From positions 1-64,000 of the forward strand of contig NZ_BAABFA010000024.1 of assembly GCF_039540515.1 (NCBI RefSeq): a DNA stretch of 64,000 bases. Direction: 5' to 3'. This DNA is from Nemorincola caseinilytica (GTDB lineage Bacteria > Bacteroidota > Bacteroidia > Chitinophagales > Chitinophagaceae). A program made the translations under genes and the position numbers. Shown here in pieces: positions 37,175 through 46,133 of this stretch. Position 1 is the first letter of the stretch. Each line of letters opens with the position of its first letter. The notes beneath the pieces were generated by a model that had not been told where the DNA came from, did not search any database, and worked only from the letters and a program-made list of their open reading frames with translations.

Positions 37175-37885
37175 GTGCCACTGCTTACAACCCGGCAGTA
37201 TTTGCGCTTGAAACAGAAGACCACTTTTCTTTATCGCAACGGCCTGAGTATAGTGCTTTTGCTGCTTATGGTCGTTTTCTGGACATCGCAGGCCATAGCC
37301 GGGTGGCTGGACCATAACGAGACCCTCACCGAACTTGGTGCACCCGCCCTCACTCTGGGCCAGTACCTTGGCAGTGGCCATTTTGCTTCTGCTACCTTTG
37401 AGAACTGGGAGAGCGAATTTCTGCAGATGGCGCTTTATGTCATACTCACCGTATGCCTGCGGCAGAAGGGTTCTGCAGAGTCGAAGAAGACCATGGACGA
37501 AGAGGGAGCAGGAGAGGAGGACATAGACAAGGAACCGCAGCCCAAGGCAGATGCGCCATGGCCGGTGCGCAGAGGCGGCATATGGTTAAAGCTTTACCAG
37601 AATTCGCTGTCCATTGTTTTCGTGTTGTTGTTCCTCGGTTCGTTCTACCTGCATCTTTGTGGTAGTCTTCGCGACCAGAACGATGAACTGCGCCTGAAAG
37701 GCAAGCCAGAAAAGACGGTGACCGAATACCTGGGCGATGCACATTTCTGGTTCGAATCTTTCCAGAACTGGCAGAGCGAATTCCTTGCCGTGGCATCTAT
37801 AGTGCTGCTGTCGGTATGGCTGCGACAAAAGGGTTCGCCCGAATCGAAGCCGGTGGATGCACCGCACAGCCAGACCGGCAAATAG
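37175..37885 (+). CDS. Duplicated DUF6766-type membrane protein
   Basis: 236 residues from GTG 37175 (TTG at 37202 or 37208 are alternatives). Two homologous halves: NGLSIVLLLLMVV...LTLGQYLGSGHF...ENWESEFLQM...LRQKGSAESK and NSLSIVFVLLFLG...KTVTEYLGDAHF...QNWQSEFLAV...LRQKGSPESK. Each half has two membrane helices, giving four in all, joined by an acidic linker (EEGAGEEDIDKE). The single unit matches the DUF6766 pattern; function unknown. Confidence 0.8.
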   Translation: MPLLTTRQYLRLKQKTTFLYRNGLSIVLLLLMVVFWTSQAIAGWLDHNETLTELGAPALTLGQYLGSGHFASATFENWESEFLQMALYVILTVCLRQKGSAESKKTMDEEGAGEEDIDKEPQPKADAPWPVRRGGIWLKLYQNSLSIVFVLLFLGSFYLHLCGSLRDQNDELRLKGKPEKTVTEYLGDAHFWFESFQNWQSEFLAVASIVLLSVWLRQKGSPESKPVDAPHSQTGK

Positions 37886-37983
37886 CTGCAGAACACCTTG
37901 TGGCCTTTTTATAAACTATTTCAAGAAGCTTGTCAGAGTGCCGCCTGTAGCTGTATTTATTTTTGTGCATAATAGTTACCCTA

Positions 37984-38604
37984 ATGAATACCCTCACTAT
38001 GACCGAACTGATTCCCGAACAGATAAGTGGCAAGAAAGTAGATCTGTCGCATACCGCTGAGCTAGCCACGCAGGAAGAGGCCGCAGCATGCTTTGCCCGT
38101 GCCCGCATGCGCATGCTGGATCCCGGCACATGGCACGAGCTCTCCGGTGCATTGAGCGCCGAGTTCATACTGGTACCACAGACCGGTACTCCACCGCATC
38201 AGTGGGCACAGACACACGATCATATAAAGATAGATATACCCGGCCCGGGGCCCTCTTCGGGCAAGGGGTACGACTGGGTATTGATAGAACTGATAAAGGA
38301 CGAAACAGATGCCATCGCCCCGAGCGAGCGGGTAGGCATGAGGCTGTCGCCCTGCAGCGACCCTACCGGTAAGGATACCGATACTGCGCATTTCTTTACA
38401 GGGCAGGCCAGCTCTACTTTCGTTATTACACGCAATGGTAATAAGGTCGTTGCACAGTATCACGGCCGCAACGAAATGCCCAATATAAAGACCACTAGGA
38501 CAGTGGACAATATACGGAATGCCATTGTAGCATCGGGCGCATTGGCCAGCCTTTCAGAGATGCAATGGATGAGCCTTATCAAGGGTTTTCTGAAGAACGA
38601 ATAG
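37984..38604 (+). CDS. Hypothetical protein
   Basis: About 206 residues from ATG 37984 (37999 also possible). No signal peptide or membrane segment, so probably cytoplasmic. The N-terminal part is helical; the middle has strand-rich segments (DYxWVLIELIKDE-like, STFVITRNGNKVVAQYHGRNE). I do not recognise the family. Lies in a plus-strand run with unrelated small genes. Confidence 0.7.
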   Translation: MNTLTMTELIPEQISGKKVDLSHTAELATQEEAAACFARARMRMLDPGTWHELSGALSAEFILVPQTGTPPHQWAQTHDHIKIDIPGPGPSSGKGYDWVLIELIKDETDAIAPSERVGMRLSPCSDPTGKDTDTAHFFTGQASSTFVITRNGNKVVAQYHGRNEMPNIKTTRTVDNIRNAIVASGALASLSEMQWMSLIKGFLKNE

Positions 38605-38627
38605 GCCATACCTCTAAAACATGTCCT

Positions 38628-39812
38628 ATGCAACAAAAGAAGCGCAGGCGATACATTATCATTGGCAGCATTCTGTTGCTGCTTATCATAGCACGGCTGC
38701 TATTGCCTTATTTCGTATTGAAATATGCCAACAGGTCGCTGGCAGAGATGAAAGGCTACTATGGGCATGTACACGATATAGACATATCGCTGTATCGTAG
38801 TGCATACCAGTTGGATAGTATCTACATCAACAAGGTAGACTCTGCCAGTGGGCAACAGGTAGATTTCTTCAGCGCGCGTAAGATAGACCTAGCCATAGAA
38901 TGGCAGCCATTGTTGCATGGATCGGTAGTAGGAAATATCGGGTTCCTGTATCCCAGGCTGGTCTTTACAAAGGATAAGGCCGAACTGGGAGAAGTAGCAA
39001 AGGACACCAACGACTTCAGAAAGATACTTAAGGACCTTATGCCGCTAAAGGTGAACAGGTTCGAGATACAGCATGGCAGCATTCACTATGTAGACAGTAC
39101 TGCAATACCTAAAGTAGATGTGTCTCTGGATGATGTATATGTACTGGCACAGAATCTGAAGAACACTACCGATAGCAGGGAACTCCTTCCATCTACCGTT
39201 GTAGCCACGGCCGGTGTATATGGCGGTACATTGGAAATGAACATGAAGCTGGATGCTCTTGCGGATGACCCCACATTCGATATGATGGCTGATATGAAGG
39301 GTGCGAACCTGGCATCGCTGAACGACTTTTTCAAGGTATACGGCAAATTCGATGTGAGCCATGGCACAATGGGCCTGTATACAGAGTTCGCTGCCAAGGA
39401 GGGGCGTTTCACAGGCTATGTGAAACCTATAGCCAAGGACCTGAAAATTCGTGGCCCCGAGGATGAGCATGATAAATTCCTGCAGAAGGTAAAGGAGAGC
39501 GCACTGAACATAGTAGGAAAGGCTGTGACCAATCCGGGGAAGAAGCAACTGGGCACCAAAGTGCCTATAGAGGGACGTTTCGACGACCCAAGCATCAACA
39601 ACTGGGAGGCCATATGGGAACTGCTGCGCAATGCATTCATAGAGGCGCTGATGCCTGCCGTGGACAACGAGATAAACATTGGTTCGGTAGACGAGGCCAA
39701 AGAAGAAAGGCCGGGCTTTTTCAGGCGCCTGTTCGGTGGCAAGAAGAAAGAGAAAGAAGAGAAGGCAGATAAACAGGAAGAAGGCCTTGAGCGCTATAAG
39801 ACGAACAGATAG
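38628..39812 (+). CDS. AsmA/DUF748-like membrane-anchored protein
   Basis: 394 residues from ATG 38628; an earlier in-frame start would overlap the preceding gene. An N-terminal membrane anchor (KKRRRYIIIGSILLLLIIARLLLPYFVL) is followed by a long beta-rich periplasmic region (YQLDSIYINKV, LKVNRFEIQHGSIHYVDS) typical of DUF748/AsmA-like proteins, which in other bacteria affect envelope lipid handling. The C-terminus is highly charged (KKKEKEEKADKQEE). Exact role unknown. Confidence 0.8.
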   Translation: MQQKKRRRYIIIGSILLLLIIARLLLPYFVLKYANRSLAEMKGYYGHVHDIDISLYRSAYQLDSIYINKVDSASGQQVDFFSARKIDLAIEWQPLLHGSVVGNIGFLYPRLVFTKDKAELGEVAKDTNDFRKILKDLMPLKVNRFEIQHGSIHYVDSTAIPKVDVSLDDVYVLAQNLKNTTDSRELLPSTVVATAGVYGGTLEMNMKLDALADDPTFDMMADMKGANLASLNDFFKVYGKFDVSHGTMGLYTEFAAKEGRFTGYVKPIAKDLKIRGPEDEHDKFLQKVKESALNIVGKAVTNPGKKQLGTKVPIEGRFDDPSINNWEAIWELLRNAFIEALMPAVDNEINIGSVDEAKEERPGFFRRLFGGKKKEKEEKADKQEEGLERYKTNR

Positions 39813-39834
39813 GGTACATCCTCCTTACATCAAC

Positions 39835-39864
39835 ATATAGGGCTACCAATTGGTAGCCCTATAT
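39835..39864. terminator. Perfect 30-bp palindrome after the DUF748-like gene
   Basis: atatagggctaccaa/ttggtagccctatat, 22 bases past the stop; no strong T tract, but the position suits a terminator. The core ggctacc...ggtagcc is also found in the terminator at 22742-22781. Confidence 0.65.
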
Positions 39865-39921
39865 TCCTACAACTATGGAACACAGAAAAATGCCTTAGTG
39901 TGTAGCTGTTCCGGTTGTAGG

Positions 39922-40194
39922 TCATTCTTTTTTGTCGCCACTGCCGTGTACTTCGCCGGGGTTCACAGGTCCCGGCGAGTTGTGGTCTTGTTTAGGGTCT
40001 ATGTCCACATTACTATTTTGTGAGTCGCTATCCTGCTGCGTGTCTTCCGCATCGGCTATGTACCCGGGCTCCATTTCGGGTTTGTCGCCCTGCTTCTCAT
40101 ATTGCCCTTCAAGGTGGCTGGCAGGGGCACTTTTTTTCTTGTCGCTCTGGGTGCTGCTGGTGTTGGGGTCCTTGTTCTCTTCGTTGGTTTTCAT
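39922..40194 (-). CDS. Small hydrophilic, probably disordered protein
   Basis: 90 residues, rich in Asp, Glu, Lys, Asn, Ser and Gln, with no hydrophobic core (MKTNEENKDPNTSSTQSDKK at the start, EVHGSGDKKE at the end). Such short low-complexity proteins are frequent in this phylum and not assigned a function. Its reality is supported by a -7 element (TAACTTTG on the minus strand at 40216-40223), 22 nt before the start. Confidence 0.6.
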   Translation of the reverse strand: MKTNEENKDPNTSSTQSDKKKSAPASHLEGQYEKQGDKPEMEPGYIADAEDTQQDSDSQNSNVDIDPKQDHNSPGPVNPGEVHGSGDKKE

Positions 40195-40215
40195 AGTTGA
40201 TGTGTTTTTCTACAG

Positions 40216-40223
40216 CAAAGTTA
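40216..40223 (-). promoter_or_regulatory. Putative -7 element (TAACTTTG) for the small hydrophilic protein
   Basis: Exact TAnnTTTG on the minus strand; -33 box not evident. Confidence 0.4.
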
Positions 40224-40360
40224 GACCCCGGCCACAGGCACACCGATACGCACTTTTAACAGGATATTATATAAATATCACATCCCGCTATCGCATGCCG
40301 TAGTGGGAATTTTGCAACTGCCGGCCAAAAGCTCGAAACGATAGTACGCACATTGAAAAG

Positions 40361-40368
40361 TACTTTTG
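40361..40368 (+). promoter_or_regulatory. Putative -7 element (TACTTTTG) for the UbiB-like gene
   Basis: Exact TAnnTTTG, 26 nt before the ATG at 40395. No TTTG at the right distance upstream. Confidence 0.4.
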
Positions 40369-40394
40369 AATAGACCTGTCAAGAAACGCTACCC

Positions 40395-42062
40395 ATGTCT
40401 TCTATCCCCACAAAATTCCAGCGCTATGTCAAATTCATCGGCTTCCTGGTCAAATACTGGAACAGCGATGTGATGGGACATGCCGCCAGCACGCTGAACA
40501 GCGATGTAGTACACGACGACCAATCTCATAAAAGTTACGAAAAGCCGGAAGAACTTATTGAGGACCTGAAAGATATGGGGCCTACCTGGGTGAAGCTGGG
40601 CCAGTTGCTCTCTACCCGGCCCGACCTGCTGCCCGAAGAATACCTGCAGGCACTCAGCACCTTGCAGGACAATGTAGAGCAGGTGTCTTACTCCGAGATA
40701 TTGCCTATAGTGGAAGAGGAGTTGGGTGTGCGTATATCCAAGGGGTTCGCCTCTTTCGATGAGATGCCTCTTGCATCCGCCTCTATAGGCCAGGTGCATA
40801 AGGCTATCCTACGGTCGGGCAAAGAGGTGGTGGTGAAGATACAGAGGCCCGGCATCAGGCAAAAGTTCGTTGAAGACCTCGATACGATACAGGAGATCGT
40901 AGACCTTGCCATGAAGTACAGCCGCTCTGCAAGGAAGTATGCCCTTGGGGAAATACTGGAAGAACTGCGTCATATCTTGCTCAACGAGCTGGATTATAAT
41001 AAAGAGGCGCAGAACCTGGTAACACTCGGCGAGAACCTCAGAGAGTTCAGGGGTATTATCGTTCCTATGCCGGTGCCGGACTATTGTACATCGCGTGTAC
41101 TGACGATGGAGTATATAAAAGGCCGAAAGGTAACAGAGATAAGCCCTTTGATAAGGACCGAGGTAGACCTGCGGCCGCTTGTAGATACCTTGGTGGAGTG
41201 TTACCTGAAACAGATCATTATCGATGGTTTTGCCCATGCCGATCCTCATCCCGGCAATGTGCACCTTACCGATGATAATATGATAGTGCTGATGGACCTG
41301 GGCATGGTGGCCAGGTTCAGTAATGCGGTGCGCGACAAGATGCTGAAACTGCTGATAGCCATAGGCAATGCCGATGGTGATGCGGTCGCCAGTACCTTGC
41401 TGCAACTGAGCGCGCACGACAGGGAGGTCGATACCGACCATTTTCGCAGGAATGTGAACCGGCTGGTGCTGGATAATAGCAGGTATTCGGCAAAAGAGAT
41501 GCAGACAGGCAAGCTGCTGATACAGATAAACCAGCTGGCCGCAGAGGAAGGCATCAAGATAGGGGCAGAACTGAATGTGGTGGGTAAGATACTGGGCAAT
41601 CTGGACCGCATAGTGGCTGTGCTCTCGCCCCATTTCGATCTGCGGTCATCCATCAGGGAGCACCTTGAGGACCTGTTGCGAAGGAAACTACTCAAAGAGC
41701 TGCGACCCGAGAATATGCTGGAGGCCATAGTAGAGCTGAAGAACCTGGGCAAGAACTTGCCTGCCCGCATCAATGCCATCACCGAAAAGATAGCGAACAA
41801 CGAGCTGGAGATAAGGGTGAACGCAATAGATGAGAAACGTTTTACCGATGGATTCCAGAAAGTGGCCAACCGCATAACGCTGGGGCTGATAATAGCCTCC
41901 ATCATCATAGGCGCCGCCATGCTGATGCGTGTACCTTCCACATTCTCTATCCTTGGTTATCCGGGCCTTGCTATGCTTTTCTTCATTACTGCGGCTGCGG
42001 CTGGTTTCTACCTCATTTATATCATCATTTTCAAAGACGAGGACTTCAGGAAACGACATTGA
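40395..42062 (+). CDS. UbiB/AarF (ABC1) family kinase-like protein
   Basis: 555 residues. Atypical protein-kinase-like ATPase of the UbiB/ADCK family, linked to quinone synthesis or lipid homeostasis. Motifs in order: KxGQ (WVKLGQLLSTRPDLLP), the Ala-rich nucleotide loop ASASIGQVHKA, VVVKIQRPG, catalytic HADPHPGN at residues 281-288, and metal-binding LMDLGMVAR. Two hydrophobic segments at the C-terminus anchor it in the membrane. Its gene stands alone upstream of the glucan locus. Confidence 0.93.
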   Translation: MSSIPTKFQRYVKFIGFLVKYWNSDVMGHAASTLNSDVVHDDQSHKSYEKPEELIEDLKDMGPTWVKLGQLLSTRPDLLPEEYLQALSTLQDNVEQVSYSEILPIVEEELGVRISKGFASFDEMPLASASIGQVHKAILRSGKEVVVKIQRPGIRQKFVEDLDTIQEIVDLAMKYSRSARKYALGEILEELRHILLNELDYNKEAQNLVTLGENLREFRGIIVPMPVPDYCTSRVLTMEYIKGRKVTEISPLIRTEVDLRPLVDTLVECYLKQIIIDGFAHADPHPGNVHLTDDNMIVLMDLGMVARFSNAVRDKMLKLLIAIGNADGDAVASTLLQLSAHDREVDTDHFRRNVNRLVLDNSRYSAKEMQTGKLLIQINQLAAEEGIKIGAELNVVGKILGNLDRIVAVLSPHFDLRSSIREHLEDLLRRKLLKELRPENMLEAIVELKNLGKNLPARINAITEKIANNELEIRVNAIDEKRFTDGFQKVANRITLGLIIASIIIGAAMLMRVPSTFSILGYPGLAMLFFITAAAAGFYLIYIIIFKDEDFRKRH

Positions 42063-42193
42063 CCATATGCTTATGTGACCTTTTTATAAGCTACTGTCAT
42101 AAGCGTATAAGGTGCATGCAGGGCTTTGGTAGGAGCTTTGTAGCTATACCGCGCCTCGTGCTGCGATACCATTAACAAGACCCATTACACAGA

Positions 42194-44326
42194 ATGAGCA
42201 GAAGAACATATCCCGGGGTCCCGTTCCCGTTAGGCGCCACATGGGATGGCAAGGGAGTGAATTTTGCCCTGTATACCGAGAATGCCACCACCGTTACGCT
42301 ATGCCTTTTTGACGGGAACGAGAAAGAGACGGAACGGGTGAAGATAACAGAGCACACAGGGTATATATGGCATATATACCTGCCCGGCATAGGCCCCGGT
42401 CAGCTATACGGCTATTATGTGGATGGCCCCCATGATCCCGCCAATGGTCATAGGTTCAATGCTAATAAACTGCTTATAGACCCGAATGCGAAAGTGCTTT
42501 CGGGCCACATAAAATGGGATAGCTCTCTGTACGGTTACCAGGCGGGTAGTGATGACCTCTCCTTCAATGAAGAGAACAGTGCGCATGCCATACCTAAATG
42601 CACCGTTATCAATCCCTCTTTCGACTGGGAGGGCGATACCCTGCTGAAGACCCCGTGGCATAAGACCATCATTTACGAGCTGCATGTAAAAGGCTTCACT
42701 CAATTACACCCCGATATTCCAGAGCATATACGCGGCACCTATGCAGGTCTTGCGCACCCTGCAGCTATAGAACATCTTACCGATCTCGGCATTACCGCCG
42801 TAGAGCTAATGCCTGTTCACTACTTCGTAGACTATCCGTGGCTGGCAGAGAAAGGGCTTTGCAACTACTGGGGGTACAATACCATCGGCTTCTTCGCCCC
42901 GGCCAACAGGTACAGCCATGACCTGAAGGATGGAGCGCCCGTGCGCGAATTCAAGAACATGGTGAAGGCCCTGCATGAGGCAGGCATAGAGGTGATACTG
43001 GATGTGGTGTTCAATCACACAGGCGAGGGCAACCAAATGGGCCCTACCTTATCTTTCAAGGGTATAGATAATGCGATGTATTACCGCCTTGCCGATGACA
43101 GGCGTTATTATAATGACTATACCGGAACCGGCAATACACTTAACACGCGATTGCCTGCCGTACTGAGGCTGATAATGGATAGCCTGCGATACTGGATAGT
43201 AGAGATGCATATAGATGGTTTCCGGTTCGACCTTGCGTCTACCTTAGCACGGGAGCTGCATGAGGTCAATGCGCTCAGCTCTTTCTTCAATATCATTTAC
43301 CAGGATCCCGTCATTTCGCAGGTGAAGCTTATTGCCGAGCCATGGGACATTGGCGAGGGCGGCTACCAGGTGGGCAACTTCCCGCCCGGCTGGTCGGAAT
43401 GGAATGGCAAGTACCGCGACCTGATGCGCGATATATGGCGTGGCGCCGATAGCTCTATCGCAGAGTTCGCAGAGCGGTTCGCAGGTAGCCCCGATCTTTA
43501 CCAGGAGAATGGGCGCAGACCTTATGCCAGCGTCAATTTTATCACTGCGCATGATGGCTTCACATTGGCTGATCTCGTGTCTTATAATGACAAACACAAT
43601 GAGGCTAATGGTGAGGACAATAAGGATGGCGAAAGCAATAACCGCTCATGGAATTGTGGTGCAGAAGGCCCCACAGATGATGCAGAGATACTAAGGCTGC
43701 GAAGCAGGCAGCAGCGCAATCTGCTGGCTACGCTCTTCCTGTCTCTGGGTGTGCCCATGCTGGTGGCAGGCGATGAAATGGGCAGAACACAAAAAGGTAA
43801 CAACAATGCCTATTGCCAGGACAACGAGATATCGTGGATAGACTGGCAGCACAAGGACGAAAAGCTGCTTGCGTTCACACAAAAGCTCATACGCCTTACA
43901 TCCGGCCTTTCCGTTTTTCACCACAAAGGCTGGTTCTTGGGTAAGAAGATAAGAGGCTCCTCTACCGAAGACATCGCCTGGTTCAGACCCGATGGCGCCG
44001 ATATGACAGAGGAAGACTGGAACAATGGTTATACACGGTCGCTGGGGATATACCTGGGCGCAAAGGCTGCCATTTCATCGGGCAATGTGAAGGATGTGCC
44101 TGGGACCAATGATAATGTTTACATGATATTCAACACCTACCACGAGAATATCACGTTCACATTGCCGGCGGAGAGATATGGCAAAGAATGGGTGAAAGTA
44201 ATGGACACTGCCGATGACGACGCCCACGAACAGGTATTGAAGGCCGGTGGTACTGTAGAGGCCATTGGCAGGTCGGTGGTGGTATTGGTAAATAAGCAGC
44301 GTAAAAATGAGAAGAGTAAAGGCTAG
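42194..44326 (+). CDS. glgX: Glycogen debranching enzyme, isoamylase type
   Basis: 710 residues. Hydrolyses alpha-1,6 branches of glycogen or alpha-glucan. N-terminal CBM48 (PGVPFPLGATWDGKGVNFALY) then a GH13 barrel with nucleophile Asp346 (DGFRFDLAS), acid Glu382 (LIAEPWD) and AHDGFTLADLVSYNDKHN, the GlgX/TreX hallmark. First gene of the plus-strand operon; it overlaps treZ by 20 bases, so the two are translationally coupled. Its job here would be to release linear maltooligosaccharides for TreY. Confidence 0.95.
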   Translation: MSRRTYPGVPFPLGATWDGKGVNFALYTENATTVTLCLFDGNEKETERVKITEHTGYIWHIYLPGIGPGQLYGYYVDGPHDPANGHRFNANKLLIDPNAKVLSGHIKWDSSLYGYQAGSDDLSFNEENSAHAIPKCTVINPSFDWEGDTLLKTPWHKTIIYELHVKGFTQLHPDIPEHIRGTYAGLAHPAAIEHLTDLGITAVELMPVHYFVDYPWLAEKGLCNYWGYNTIGFFAPANRYSHDLKDGAPVREFKNMVKALHEAGIEVILDVVFNHTGEGNQMGPTLSFKGIDNAMYYRLADDRRYYNDYTGTGNTLNTRLPAVLRLIMDSLRYWIVEMHIDGFRFDLASTLARELHEVNALSSFFNIIYQDPVISQVKLIAEPWDIGEGGYQVGNFPPGWSEWNGKYRDLMRDIWRGADSSIAEFAERFAGSPDLYQENGRRPYASVNFITAHDGFTLADLVSYNDKHNEANGEDNKDGESNNRSWNCGAEGPTDDAEILRLRSRQQRNLLATLFLSLGVPMLVAGDEMGRTQKGNNNAYCQDNEISWIDWQHKDEKLLAFTQKLIRLTSGLSVFHHKGWFLGKKIRGSSTEDIAWFRPDGADMTEEDWNNGYTRSLGIYLGAKAAISSGNVKDVPGTNDNVYMIFNTYHENITFTLPAERYGKEWVKVMDTADDDAHEQVLKAGGTVEAIGRSVVVLVNKQRKNEKSKG

Positions 44327-46133
44327 CGAACGAAGGATAGGACTGGTATACAAAGATGAAAATGCCTTTGTACGCGTATGGGCGCCAATGGCAGGGAAAG
44401 TGTCGCTCATGATAGGGCGAGAAACTGTGCATGACCTTGAGAAGGATGAGTTCGGTTATTGGACAGGAGAAGTGGCTGCACAGCCCGGGATCAAGTATCG
44501 TTTCATGGTAGACGACAAGTTGTTGCCCGATCCTGCATCGCTGTCGCAACCCGAAGGAGTTCATGGCCCTTCGCAGGTATTCGATACCACTGCCTTTACA
44601 TGGGCAGATGATAACTGGGTGAACCCCGCTCTCGATAAATATGTGTTCTATGAATTGCACACCGGTGTCTTCACGCCCGAAGGCACTCTTAGTGCTATAG
44701 AAAGCAAGCTCGATCACTTGTGTGAATTGGGCATCACTGCTGTAGAACTGATGCCGGTGGCACAGTTCCCCGGCGAGCGCAATTGGGGCTATGATGGTGT
44801 GTTCCCTTTTGCGGTACAAGACTCATATGGTGGCCCGGAGCAACTACAGCAACTGGTGAACAAATGCCACGAAAAGGGGCTGGCCGTAGTGCTGGATGTG
44901 GTATACAACCACCTGGGCCCTGAGGGCAACTGCCTGCCATCTTACGGACCATATTTTACTGATAGATACAAGACCCCATGGGGCGATGCCATCAATTTCG
45001 ACGATGCATGGTGCGATGGTGTGCGCGACTATTTCATAGAGAATGCCCTGATGTGGTTCCGCGACTTTCATATCGATGCCCTGCGGTTCGATGCCGTGCA
45101 TGCTATCAAAGACCTTAGCGCAAAACACATATTGAGAGAGATAAGAGAGTATACTGATGAATTGATGAAATATACCGGCAGAACGCACTACCTCATAGTG
45201 GAGTGCGTTCTTAACGATACCCGTTTCGTAGAAGATACCCGGCGGGGCGGATATGGCATGGATGCCCAGTGGAACGATGAGTTCCACCATGCGTTGCGGG
45301 TATGCGCGGGCAACGAGCGGAATGGCTACTATAGCGATATTTCCGGCATAAGGGACCTCGCAAAGGCCTACACCAATGCATATGTCTACGATGGTATATT
45401 CTCCCGCTATCGCCGGAAGACCTTTGGCAGTGATGCTTCCGGTGTGCCCGGCAATAGATTCATAGTGTTCTCTCAGAACCACGATCAGGTGGGCAACCGC
45501 ATGTTGGGAGAGCGTACCGGCATGCTGGTGCCTTTCGAGATGCAGAAACTATTGGCGGGCGCTGTAATGGTGGCGCCGTATCTGCCTCTGCTCTTCATGG
45601 GAGAGGAGTGGGGCTGTACCACGCCCTTTCAGTATTTCATACATCATGGCGACAAAGAATTGATAAATGCCGTGCGCGAAGGAAGAAGAAAAGAATTCGA
45701 GCATTTTTTCAGCGAGGAGAATTGCCCCGACCCGCAGGCTGAGGAAACATTTATGGCGTGCAAGGTGCCATGGGAAGAACTGCAGCAGCCGCAACATGCA
45801 TTGCTGATGCGATATTACCGTATGCTCCTATCGGTACGCATGAACACACCTGCCCTCTATGTGCTGAACAGGGACAATGTGAATGTAGTGGTAGATGAAA
45901 GGACACAGACGCTCATGCTGCACCGCTGGCACGATATGCAGCATGTGATATGCGTTATGAACTTCTCAGACATGCCGCAGCTTATACAGGTGCCATGGCA
46001 ACTTCCCGCCCTCAGCAGCATGTTCGACTCTGCATCTATAGAGTGGGGTGGACCGGGAGAAAGTGACCTCGATGGAGGAAGTATTGTCATCAGACCACAT
46101 TCCATAGGCATATACAACGACCAGAATGTTTGA
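44307..46133 (+). CDS. treZ: Malto-oligosyltrehalose trehalohydrolase
   Basis: 608 residues. Releases trehalose from maltooligosyl-trehalose. N-terminal CBM48-like domain (VRVWAPMAGKVSLMI), then GH13 with Asp262 (DALRFDAVHAIKD), Glu299 (LIVECVLNDTRF) and the SQNHDQVGNR motif, typical of TreZ. Starts inside the end of glgX and overlaps the next gene by 8 bases, so the operon is tightly coupled. Confidence 0.95.
   Translation: MRRVKASERRIGLVYKDENAFVRVWAPMAGKVSLMIGRETVHDLEKDEFGYWTGEVAAQPGIKYRFMVDDKLLPDPASLSQPEGVHGPSQVFDTTAFTWADDNWVNPALDKYVFYELHTGVFTPEGTLSAIESKLDHLCELGITAVELMPVAQFPGERNWGYDGVFPFAVQDSYGGPEQLQQLVNKCHEKGLAVVLDVVYNHLGPEGNCLPSYGPYFTDRYKTPWGDAINFDDAWCDGVRDYFIENALMWFRDFHIDALRFDAVHAIKDLSAKHILREIREYTDELMKYTGRTHYLIVECVLNDTRFVEDTRRGGYGMDAQWNDEFHHALRVCAGNERNGYYSDISGIRDLAKAYTNAYVYDGIFSRYRRKTFGSDASGVPGNRFIVFSQNHDQVGNRMLGERTGMLVPFEMQKLLAGAVMVAPYLPLLFMGEEWGCTTPFQYFIHHGDKELINAVREGRRKEFEHFFSEENCPDPQAEETFMACKVPWEELQQPQHALLMRYYRMLLSVRMNTPALYVLNRDNVNVVVDERTQTLMLHRWHDMQHVICVMNFSDMPQLIQVPWQLPALSSMFDSASIEWGGPGESDLDGGSIVIRPHSIGIYNDQNV

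Noticed and set aside
42064..42120. Inverted gcttatg/cataagc pairs upstream of glgX as a possible operator
   Set aside because: Short, imperfect and interrupted by another similar word (ttataagc); not distinguishable from chance.
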